Shown in pieces: positions 53,310-63,005 of a DNA stretch of 64,000 bases. The position numbers were made by a program, and so were the translations under genes. The number at the start of each line of letters is the position of its first letter. Positions within the stretch are counted from its first letter, which is position 1. The stretch spans positions 1-64,000 of the forward strand of contig NZ_BSTF01000027.1 in assembly GCF_030269365.1 (NCBI RefSeq), given 5' to 3'. This DNA is from Lentzea sp. NBRC 102530 (GTDB lineage: Bacteria > Actinomycetota > Actinomycetes > Mycobacteriales > Pseudonocardiaceae). The notes under the pieces are model-generated. The model saw only the letters and a program-made list of their open reading frames with translations, was not told where the DNA came from and did no database searches.

Positions 53310-55166
53310 ATGCGCATCAGACGTGCGGCCCTCGTGGCCGCGGTGCTCGCCGGCGTGATCGCCACGCCGGCCCAGGCCGGGACCGCGGCCGGGCACATCC
53401 GGCTCGACCAGGTCGGGTTCGGCAACTCCGAGCAGAAGCACGCCTACGTGCTCGGTGGCGCCGCGAACACCAAGTTCTCCGTCGTGGACAGCCGCGGCCG
53501 GACCGTGCTGACCGGCAGGACCGGCGCCTCGACGGGGTCGTGGAGCGACAAGTTCACCTCGGTGCACCCGATCGACTTCTCCGCGCTGAAGAAGTCCGGC
53601 ACGTACCGGATCAAGGTCGGGTCCGCGACGTCGACGGAGTTCCGGGTCGACTCGCTGAAGAAGCTGTTCTCGCCGGTCGCGCACAACACCGTCGAGTTCT
53701 TCCAGGCGCAGCGCGACGGCGCCGACGTCATCCCCGGCCGCCTCGGCCGCAAGCCCGCGCACCTCACCGACCGCGAGGCGCTGGTCTACGAGGCGCCGGT
53801 GTTCGCGGGCGAGGGCGGCGACCAGATCGCCGCGCCGCTCAAGCCGACCGGTGCGAAGGTCGACCTCGAGGGCGGCTGGTTCGACGCCGGTGACTTCGTG
53901 AAGTTCACGCACGCCTCGTCGTACTCGACCGCGTCGATGCTGCTGGCGTTGCGCAACAAGCACGACGACGCGCTCTACGACGAGGCGAAGTTCGGCCTCA
54001 AGTGGCTCGACAAGGCGTGGGACGAGCAGACCGGCACGCTGTACGCGCAGGTCGGCATCGGCACCGGCTCCGAGGAGTTCGGCTTCGTCGGCGACCACGA
54101 CGTGTGGCGCCTGCCCGAGGCCGACGACCAGTTGAACGTCAAGCCGGGCGACAGCGAGTACTACATCAAGCACCGCCCGGTGTTCCGCGCGAACGTCGCC
54201 GGCGAGAAGATCAGCCCGAACCTGGTCGGCCGCGTGTCGGGCTCGTTCGCGCTGGCCGCGCAGATCGAGGCCCGCAAGAACCCGCGTCTGGCCAAGTCGT
54301 ACCTGGACAAGGCGGCGCAGCTGTTCGCACTGGCCAAGACCGAGGACGTCGGCGAGCTCGTGACGGCGTTCCCGCACGCGTACTACCCCGAGGAGTCGTG
54401 GACCGACGACCTCGAGTTCGGTGCCACGCAGCTCGCGCTGGCCGCGAAGGCGTTGAACGACAAGCGGTACCACCAGTTCGCCCAGGCCGCCACGCACTGG
54501 GCCAAGGAGTTCCTGGCGACCCAGGACCCGGACACGTTGAACGTCTACAACATCTCCGCCCTGGGACACGCCGACCTCGCGCCGTTGCTGGCGAAGGGCA
54601 TCAAGGGCGCCGAGGTGACCGAGAAGCAGGTCGTGGGTGACATCCAGCGGCAGCTGAAGAAGGGCGCGGACGCGGCGGCCACGTCCCCGTTCCGCACCGC
54701 GGCCAACGTCGAGACCTGGGACGTCGGCTCGCGCACGTTCGGGTACATCACGACCGCGGCGCTGTACCAGAAGCTGACCGGCTCGAAGGAGTACCAGACC
54801 TTCGGCACGCAGCAGCGCGGCTTCGCGCTCGGCACCAACGCCTGGGGCACGTCGCTGATCGTCGGCGTCGGCGCGAAGTTCCCGGAGTGCCCGCACCACC
54901 AGGCCGCCAACCTGTCGGGTTCCCCGAACGGCGGCAAGAAGGTGCTGGTCGGCGCCGTCATCAACGGCCCGAACGACGCCTCGCTCTTCGGTGACCTCGG
55001 CGAGATGCCGCCGGGTTCGGTCGACTGCACCAAGCCCTACACGCTGGAGTTCAACTCCGCGAAGTCCGTGTTCGCCGACGACCTGCGCTCGTGGCCGAGC
55101 TCCGAGCCGGCCATCGACTTCACGGCCACCGGCGTGCTCGGCTTCTCGCTGATCGCCCACTCCTGA
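53310..55166 (+). CDS. Secreted GH9 endoglucanase-like enzyme
   Basis: 618 aa. Signal peptide (RRAALVAAVLAGVIATPAQA), an Ig-like CelD_N domain (HIRLDQVGFGNSEQKHAYVLG, to about 115), then the GH9 barrel. The motif GGWFDAGDFVKF (about 192) holds the catalytic-base aspartates; the late FPECPHHQAANLSG resembles the HHR region and LEFNSAKSVFADDL is in the place of the NEVALDWNA segment, with the acid as the Glu in LEFN. There is no carbohydrate-binding module. It cleaves beta-1,4-glucans such as cellulose or lichenan. GGGAG precedes the ATG. Confidence 0.9.
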   Translation: MRIRRAALVAAVLAGVIATPAQAGTAAGHIRLDQVGFGNSEQKHAYVLGGAANTKFSVVDSRGRTVLTGRTGASTGSWSDKFTSVHPIDFSALKKSGTYRIKVGSATSTEFRVDSLKKLFSPVAHNTVEFFQAQRDGADVIPGRLGRKPAHLTDREALVYEAPVFAGEGGDQIAAPLKPTGAKVDLEGGWFDAGDFVKFTHASSYSTASMLLALRNKHDDALYDEAKFGLKWLDKAWDEQTGTLYAQVGIGTGSEEFGFVGDHDVWRLPEADDQLNVKPGDSEYYIKHRPVFRANVAGEKISPNLVGRVSGSFALAAQIEARKNPRLAKSYLDKAAQLFALAKTEDVGELVTAFPHAYYPEESWTDDLEFGATQLALAAKALNDKRYHQFAQAATHWAKEFLATQDPDTLNVYNISALGHADLAPLLAKGIKGAEVTEKQVVGDIQRQLKKGADAAATSPFRTAANVETWDVGSRTFGYITTAALYQKLTGSKEYQTFGTQQRGFALGTNAWGTSLIVGVGAKFPECPHHQAANLSGSPNGGKKVLVGAVINGPNDASLFGDLGEMPPGSVDCTKPYTLEFNSAKSVFADDLRSWPSSEPAIDFTATGVLGFSLIAHS

Positions 55167-55204
55167 GTGGCGCCGGCGCGGGCCCGGGTGTCCAATTCGG
55201 ACTT

Positions 55205-56287
55205 GTGCTCAGGCTCGCGCTGGTCCTCGTGTTGCTCATGTCCGGCACGGCGCACGCCCTGCCGTTGAACGTGCTCTGCCGCGTACCCGGCGTGCACGAC
55301 GCGGAAGTGATCCGCGTCGTGCACGCCGTCGGTCTTTCCACGCGGGTGAGCGACAAGGTGATGCTCGCCGGGTTCGAGGCCGGGTGGGTGGAGTCGCACA
55401 TGAACAACCTGGCGTGCGGCGACGCGGACTCGCTCGGGGTGTTCCAGCAGCGGCCCTCGATGGGGTGGGGCACGCCGGACCAGATCATGAACGTGTCGTA
55501 CGCGGCTTCCCGGTTCTTCGAGCTCGCGGTGAAGCTGGACCGTGCCCATCTGTCGCCGGGGTTGCTGGCCGATGCGGTGCAGCGGTCCTGCTGCCCGGAG
55601 CGGTACGACCAGGCCGAGGGACGTGCGCGGTCGATGCTGCGCCAGGCCTGGCAGGGCGGGCCTGAGGTGGTCGGCGGGATGGTCTACGTCGTCGAGGACG
55701 GTGACGTCCGGGCCGACGGGGTGCGGCTGAGCACGTCGCAGGACTACGTGGGACGGCCTTCGGTGGCCGGGACCGCCGTCTACGCCCGCACGGCCGGTGG
55801 AGAGGTCAGGACCCTGCTGAACGGTGCCTGGCAGACCGTCGCCACCGGCGTGGCCGGGGATCCGGAGGCCGTGCTGCGTCCTGATGGGACGGTCGAGCTG
55901 TTCGCGGTCGTCGCGAACGGCAGCGTGGCGAGGTTGTCGGCACCCGCCTGGCCGCAGAGCCCGCCCGGCTTCGCGACCGGCAAACCGTCGGCCGTGGTGC
56001 ACGCCGACGGGTCCGTGGGCCTCTACGTCCGCTCCGGCGACAAGCTCATGGCCACCGCCGCCGGCGCCTGGCGCGAGATCGCGACCGGCCTCGAAGGCTC
56101 CCCGGAGGCGGTCGTCCGCCCGGACGGGACGGTGGGCGTCTACGCCCTGGAGGACGGACGCCCCCACCGCCTCGGCCTGGCCTGGGAACCGTTGGGGGAG
56201 GGCCGTTTCATCGACACGGTCTCCGCCCAGCCCGACGGCACCGTCCACGCGCGCACCGCCGGGGGCGAGGTCGTCACAGCCGGTTGA
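55205..56287 (+). CDS. Secreted lysozyme-like protein with beta-propeller-like tail
   Basis: 360 aa. Signal peptide (LRLALVLVLLMSGTAHA). Residues 25-150 resemble the goose-lysozyme/transglycosylase-like domains of actinomycetes: LAGFEAGWVESHMNNLACGDADSLGVFQQRPSMGWGTPDQIMNV, with Glu in WVESHMN as the probable catalytic residue. Residues about 160-360 contain four to five repeats of the type AVLRPDGTVELFAV...GAWQTVATGV, as in lectin-like propellers. The two parts together suggest a cell-wall-acting enzyme with a sugar-binding module. GTG at 55205 chosen for the signal peptide; no clear ribosome site. Overlaps the convergent GNAT end by 14 bp. Confidence 0.75.
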   Translation: MLRLALVLVLLMSGTAHALPLNVLCRVPGVHDAEVIRVVHAVGLSTRVSDKVMLAGFEAGWVESHMNNLACGDADSLGVFQQRPSMGWGTPDQIMNVSYAASRFFELAVKLDRAHLSPGLLADAVQRSCCPERYDQAEGRARSMLRQAWQGGPEVVGGMVYVVEDGDVRADGVRLSTSQDYVGRPSVAGTAVYARTAGGEVRTLLNGAWQTVATGVAGDPEAVLRPDGTVELFAVVANGSVARLSAPAWPQSPPGFATGKPSAVVHADGSVGLYVRSGDKLMATAAGAWREIATGLEGSPEAVVRPDGTVGVYALEDGRPHRLGLAWEPLGEGRFIDTVSAQPDGTVHARTAGGEVVTAG

Positions 56288-56753
56288 ACGGCTCCGCGTA
56301 CCGGAACGCGCCGGGCTCCACGTCCCCGAACAGCCGCGCCTGGAAGTGCGGCTCCCAGGCGGGATCCGGGGGCAGGATCCCGAACGTCGAGGCCAGTTGG
56401 AACCCGAACCGCGAGTAGTACCGGGGATCCCCCAGCAGGATGACGGCGCGCTCGCCCCGAGCCTCCGCCGCGCCGAGCACCGCGTGCATCAGCGCCGACC
56501 CGATCCCGGCGCGCTGGTGCGAGGGGTGCACCGCGATCGGCCCGAGCCCCAGCGCCGGCTGCGAGCCCACGTACCCGCGCGTGCACACGACGTGGCCCAG
56601 CACCCCGTCCTCCACCAGCGACAACTCCGGGATCCAGCCCTCGTCGCCGCGCAGCCAGTCGATCAGCGGCGCCTCGGGGCCGTCGGAGAACGCCAGGTTC
56701 GTGACGGTGCGGATGGCGTCGATGTCTGCGGGTGTCTCCCGCCGGATCAGCAT
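56274..56753 (-). CDS. GNAT N-acetyltransferase
   Basis: 159 aa. LIRRETPADIDAIRTVTNLAF at the N-terminus; motif A is LGLGPIAVHPSHQRAGIGSALM with the acetyl-CoA loop QRAGIG; ERAVILLGDPRYYSRFGFQ is the usual end. This is the YhbS-like subgroup. Substrate unknown. ATG at 56753; the in-frame upstream extension is not conserved. Confidence 0.9.
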   Translation of the reverse strand: MLIRRETPADIDAIRTVTNLAFSDGPEAPLIDWLRGDEGWIPELSLVEDGVLGHVVCTRGYVGSQPALGLGPIAVHPSHQRAGIGSALMHAVLGAAEARGERAVILLGDPRYYSRFGFQLASTFGILPPDPAWEPHFQARLFGDVEPGAFRYAEPFNRL

Positions 56754-56818
56754 GACCCCGCACTGTGGCCAAACACGTCGCCGTGCGCCACCCGATTTCC
56801 CGCCCCATAATCCGCACC

Positions 56819-57337
56819 GTGGTCGTGAGACAGACCGTAATGGTGTGCGTACTTGCCGTGCTGGCTTATCTCGTCGTGTGGTGGGCAACGAGCGAAGACG
56901 AACCGGAAGCCAAACCGGCCACCCAGGCGTTCCTCACCGACTACTCGAAGGCCGAGAAGGGCAGTTGCGTGAAGTTCGACGGCCCCGGCGAGAACGACCT
57001 GGGCCTCACCGTCGTCGACTGCCAGGGCCCCAAGGCGGCGCTCAAGGTCGGCACGGTCCTCGCCGACACCAACGGCAAGTGCCCGCGCGGCGACTACAAG
57101 GTCCTCCGGGACACCCGGCACAACGCCGCGTTGTGCCTGCTGCCCAACGCTTCCGAGGGCGACTGCTTCGAGTTCGACACCGATGACCTGCAACGGTCCG
57201 TGGTGTCCAAGTTCGACTGCGCGGCGCCACGGGCGAACGTGCAGGTCGTCGGCCTCACGCCGGAAAGTTGCCCCGAAGAGGCCGAACTCGGTGTTCCCTA
57301 TGAGGAGATGACGCTCTGCCTGAGGAGGGTGCGTTGA
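56819..57337 (+). CDS. Membrane-anchored Cys-rich extracellular protein (LppU-like)
   Basis: 172 aa. One N-terminal helix (VRQTVMVCVLAVLAYLVVWWA) followed by an acidic linker and two similar half-domains: KGSCVKFDG...TVVDCQGPKAALKVGTVL...CPRGDYKVL and GDCFEFDT...SKFDCAAPRANVQVVGL...CPEE. Cysteines recur in the G(S/D)C...DC...C pattern, as in LppU-type domains. No function known. The GTG at 56819 lies 7 nt after CATAAT (56806-56811), so the message may be leaderless; a GTG at 56765 would add 18 basic residues. Confidence 0.7.
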   Translation: MVVRQTVMVCVLAVLAYLVVWWATSEDEPEAKPATQAFLTDYSKAEKGSCVKFDGPGENDLGLTVVDCQGPKAALKVGTVLADTNGKCPRGDYKVLRDTRHNAALCLLPNASEGDCFEFDTDDLQRSVVSKFDCAAPRANVQVVGLTPESCPEEAELGVPYEEMTLCLRRVR

Positions 57338-57891
57338 TCGTCTTCGAGGGTCCGGCCGAGTTCGACGCCTGGCTGCACGAGAACGGCGCGAACGAGACCG
57401 AGCTGTGGCTCAAGTACGCCAAGAAGGGTTCTGGCGTCAAAACGATCACCTACGACGAGGCGCTGGACGTCGCGTTGTGTCACGGGTGGATCGATGGCCT
57501 CGTACGGTCCGTGGACGAGTCCTACTACTCGCAACGCTGGACGCCGCGCAAGGCGCGCAGCAAGTGGTCCAAGCGCAACTGCGGCAAGGTCGAGGAACTG
57601 ATCGCGCAGGGCAAGATGCTGCCCGCAGGTCTCAAGGAGATCGAACGCGCCAAAGCGGACGGACGCTGGGACGCGGCCTATGCCGGACCGGCGACCATCG
57701 AGGTGCCGGACGACCTGACCGCCGCGTTGAACGCCAACCCCGAGGCGGCGGAGACGTTCAAGGGACTGAACAGTCAGAACAGGTACGCCGTGCTGCTGCG
57801 CATCCACGACGCGAAGAGGCCGGAGACACGGCGGAAACGCATCACCCAGTTCGTTGAAATGCTGGCGGAGGGGCGAAAGCTCTACCCTTAG
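57334..57891 (+). CDS. YdeI/OmpD-associated family protein
   Basis: 185 aa. The family signature VFEGPAEFDAWLHENGANETELWLKYAKKGSGVKTITYDEALDVALCHGWIDG is intact, as is the YYSQRWTPRKARSKWSKRN segment. Members are small soluble proteins linked in some bacteria to antimicrobial-peptide tolerance; the actual biochemistry is unknown. TTG start overlaps the previous stop (TTGA) and has GAGGAGG upstream. Confidence 0.88.
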   Translation: MIVFEGPAEFDAWLHENGANETELWLKYAKKGSGVKTITYDEALDVALCHGWIDGLVRSVDESYYSQRWTPRKARSKWSKRNCGKVEELIAQGKMLPAGLKEIERAKADGRWDAAYAGPATIEVPDDLTAALNANPEAAETFKGLNSQNRYAVLLRIHDAKRPETRRKRITQFVEMLAEGRKLYP

Positions 57892-57896
57892 GAATC

Positions 57897-58550
57897 ATGA
57901 AGTGGTTCCGCCGCAGCAAAGCCGAAGACGTCGTGCCCGCCCACCTGCCCAACGCCGAGGAAGCCGCGCGACGCTTCTGGGAGCGGTGGTTCGAGCTGGT
58001 GCCGGTGGTCAGCGCGGCGCTCGGCGACGGCGAACCGCACCGCGTCGAGGACGAGCTCGACGACCTCGTCCGCGGCCTGCACCCCGACCTGGCGTTCTCC
58101 CTCGAACAGGGCCACATGGCGATGTACGCGCTGGTGATCACCGGTCAGGAGGACCCGCGGCTGCGCCCGTACACCGACGCGTGGATCAACGCCGCGCCGC
58201 CGTCGGACATGGTGTGGGAGTTCCACGACTCCGTGCCGCCGGTGCCGGACCCGACCGAGGTGACCATCAACCTCGGCCAGACGCGGATGCGGCTCGGCGA
58301 CTACCGCGTGGTGGCCCAGGTGGACGGTGAGGTCGTGGACGTCGCGGTCTACCACCCGGCGCTCGCGGGCCTGACCGACCAGCAGCGGCAGACGATGACG
58401 TTCCTGCCCCTGGACGTCACTCTGGGCGAGCGGCTGGCGGGGGAACGGCTGCGGCGCGTGGAGACCGCGGAGCTGGAGCCGCAGGGCACGATCAGCCTCG
58501 TGGAGCTGCGGACCCTGGTGCGGGAACTCGCAGGGATTGCCGAGCTCTGA
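57897..58550 (+). CDS. Conserved-looking protein of unknown function
   Basis: 217 aa, not recognised. A basic start (MKWFRRSKAEDVVPAHLPNAEEAARRFWERWFELVPVVSAALGDG) leads to LDDLVRGLHPDLAFSLEQGHMAMYALVITGQEDPRLRPYTDAWINAAPP and a helical C-terminal half with no metal or nucleotide motif. It begins 5 bp after the YdeI-like stop. It may be in the same transcript as ligA, which follows 33 bp downstream. Confidence 0.75.
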   Translation: MKWFRRSKAEDVVPAHLPNAEEAARRFWERWFELVPVVSAALGDGEPHRVEDELDDLVRGLHPDLAFSLEQGHMAMYALVITGQEDPRLRPYTDAWINAAPPSDMVWEFHDSVPPVPDPTEVTINLGQTRMRLGDYRVVAQVDGEVVDVAVYHPALAGLTDQQRQTMTFLPLDVTLGERLAGERLRRVETAELEPQGTISLVELRTLVRELAGIAEL

Positions 58551-61185
<2,635 letters not shown>

Positions 61186-61277
61186 GGAGCCGGTAGCCGG
61201 CGGCGCACCGGTGCGGGGCAACCAGCGTTCGCGGCCGTGCGTCCTGTCGGGCAGGCGCCGCGGATGGGGGTTCGCGC

Positions 61278-61796
61278 ATGAGGTCGGTGGTCCTGCTCGT
61301 CACCGTACTGCTGTCGGCCGCGTCGGCCGCACCGGGGCAACTGGCCGCTGACGACCACCGTCAGCTCGCCGCCCTGACCAGGGCGTACCTGGAACGCCGG
61401 GCGGACAAGATCACCGTCCTCCCGCCGGCACCGGGCTTCGGCGTGCCCACGACCGAGGCGTTCGCGGCGCGGCTGCGCACCGACGAGGCCAGGCTGGCCG
61501 CCCGGCGGGCGAGGCTCGACGCGCTCCCGTTCGGCGGCTACGCCAGGGCCGAGGTCGGTGCCGAGCTGACGCGGGTCGCGGTGGGCGGGGACGGCAGCGC
61601 GGTCGTGCACGTCCAGGAGGTGACCCACCTGTACTTCGAGGAGCCGGGCGGTGTGCCGAGGAGCAGCTTCGGCTTCGGCCACGTCCTCGTCTTCGAGCGT
61701 GCCCCCGAGGGGTGGCTCCTGGCGGACGCGATGCCCACGCCGGGCTCGGTCTGCAAGGTCCCGCCGGAGACGCAGTTCTGCGGCTCAGAGCGATGA
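61278..61796 (+). CDS. Small exported protein of unknown function
   Basis: 172 aa. Signal peptide (RSVVLLVTVLLSAASAAPGQ) followed by LAALTRAYLERRADKITVLPPAPGFGVPTTEAFAARLRTDEARLAARRARLDAL and a beta-rich second half with two Cys near the end (VCKVPPETQFCGSER). The repeated ARL(R)xDEARLAARRARL suggests a helical hairpin. No family recognised. The stop overlaps the convergent SWIM-protein gene. Confidence 0.8.
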   Translation: MRSVVLLVTVLLSAASAAPGQLAADDHRQLAALTRAYLERRADKITVLPPAPGFGVPTTEAFAARLRTDEARLAARRARLDALPFGGYARAEVGAELTRVAVGGDGSAVVHVQEVTHLYFEEPGGVPRSSFGFGHVLVFERAPEGWLLADAMPTPGSVCKVPPETQFCGSER

Positions 61797-62210
61797 GATG
61801 ATCCGCGCCCGCAGCTTGAGGTCACCCGCGGCCTGCTCGTACAGCAGGTCCCGCAACACGTCGGGCGGCAGCGCTCTCAGCACGTCCTTGAGCTCGACGT
61901 CCTCGGCGTCCGGTGGCGGCACCGTCTCGCCGCGGTCCAGCAGCACCAGCCCGACCGCCACGCAGTGCTTGCAGAAGAACCCCTCGGACCCGTGCGGGCA
62001 ACTGCACGACCCGACCAGCTGGGTCCCGGACCACGACAGCTCCACCACGTACGCGACGTCGTCGCTCCCACGCACCCGAGCGGCGACGTGCCGGCTGTGC
62101 ACCCGCAGCGACAGCACGGCCTCCCGGTACGTGAGCCCGCGCCAGTACGACTTGGTGCCCGCGCGGTGCAGGAGCAGATCGGTGGTGAGGGTCGTCGACA
62201 CGGGGGTCAT
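61785..62210 (-). CDS. SWIM zinc-finger protein, short form
   Basis: 141 aa. The SWIM motif is SCSCPHGSEGFFCKHCVAVGL: Cys69, Cys71, Cys80 and His82 give CxC-x8-CxH. The N-terminal part (SYWRGLTYREAVLSLRVHSRHVAARVRGSDDVAYVVELSW) matches the beta-strand lead-in of SWIM proteins. Longer homologues carry an additional large domain that is missing here, so this is a stand-alone SWIM module. It should bind DNA or protein through zinc. Confidence 0.85.
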   Translation of the reverse strand: MTPVSTTLTTDLLLHRAGTKSYWRGLTYREAVLSLRVHSRHVAARVRGSDDVAYVVELSWSGTQLVGSCSCPHGSEGFFCKHCVAVGLVLLDRGETVPPPDAEDVELKDVLRALPPDVLRDLLYEQAAGDLKLRARIISSL

Positions 62211-62239
62211 CCAACCGGGTGACCGCAGAAAGGATCAAC

Positions 62240-62677
62240 ATGATCGCGATCGGCCGACTCCAGCCGCAGGACCGACCAGCCTGGCAAGAGCTCTTCGAGG
62301 GCTACAACACCTTCTACGAACGCGTTCTACCGGCAGAAACGTACGACGAGAAGTGGCAGGCGTTCCAAGAGGACAAAAGCATCCACGCCCTATGCGCCCG
62401 GGACGACACCGGCCGAGTCGTCGGCATCGTCCACTTCCTCCAGCACCCCAGCACCACCACGGCCGACGTCTGCTACCTGCAGGACCTCTTCACCGCCCCC
62501 GAGGCGCGCGGCCGGGGCGTCGGCAGCGCGCTCATCGGGGCAGTGGCGACCTGGGCGGAACAACAGGGCTGCTGCCGCGTCTACTGGCACACCAACGAGC
62601 GGAACAAGACCGCCCAACGGCTCTACGACCAGCTGGCGCGGCGAATGCCGTTCATCACCTACCGCCAGGACCTCTAA
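62240..62677 (+). CDS. GNAT N-acetyltransferase
   Basis: 145 aa. MIAIGRLQPQDRPAWQELFEGYNTFYERVL; FTAPEARGRGVGSALIGAV is the acetyl-CoA loop; VYWHTNERNKTAQRLYDQLA ends the domain. ATG at 62240 has AAAGGA 5 nt upstream and is preferred over the GTG at 62219. Third-position GC is a little lower than in surrounding genes (GAACGCGTTCTACCGGCAGAA style). Converges on the helix-hairpin-helix-like gene by a 4-bp overlap. Confidence 0.9.
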   Translation: MIAIGRLQPQDRPAWQELFEGYNTFYERVLPAETYDEKWQAFQEDKSIHALCARDDTGRVVGIVHFLQHPSTTTADVCYLQDLFTAPEARGRGVGSALIGAVATWAEQQGCCRVYWHTNERNKTAQRLYDQLARRMPFITYRQDL

Positions 62678-62898
62678 CGGGCCGTCGACTCCAGGTCCAG
62701 CAACGTCACGGCGGCCCGGAAGTACTTGTTGGTGCCCAGGTCCCGCACCGTCTTGATGTTGAACGCGGCCTTGAGCTTCTCGGCGTCGCCAGGGCTCACG
62801 CCCTGCAGCGCGTCCACGGGCGCGTCCAGGATCTCGGTGAGCGGCAGGTTCTCGTACGCCTTGTCGAGGAGCATGTCGAGGTTCACGGTGACGGCCAT
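62674..62898 (-). CDS. Small helix-hairpin-helix-like protein
   Basis: 74 aa. NLPLTEILDAPVDALQGVSPGDAEKLKAAFNIKTVRDLGTNKYFRAA is a HhH-type helix-GVSPGD-helix arrangement similar to those in DNA-binding modules, preceded by a short helix. Length is typical of stand-alone HhH proteins. The ATG at 62898 has GGAGG 9-10 nt before it; another ATG three codons upstream is too close to the same site. Divergent from the DUF262 gene. Confidence 0.75.
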   Translation of the reverse strand: MAVTVNLDMLLDKAYENLPLTEILDAPVDALQGVSPGDAEKLKAAFNIKTVRDLGTNKYFRAAVTLLDLESTAR

Positions 62899-63005
62899 GA
62901 TCTTCATACCTCCAGCAGAAGTGGGGCGATCACGGCAGATTCTGGGGTGAGTCCGCGAATCCCGCAGGACGTAACGGCAGCCGCCACCCACTCGATGAGG
63001 CGGTC

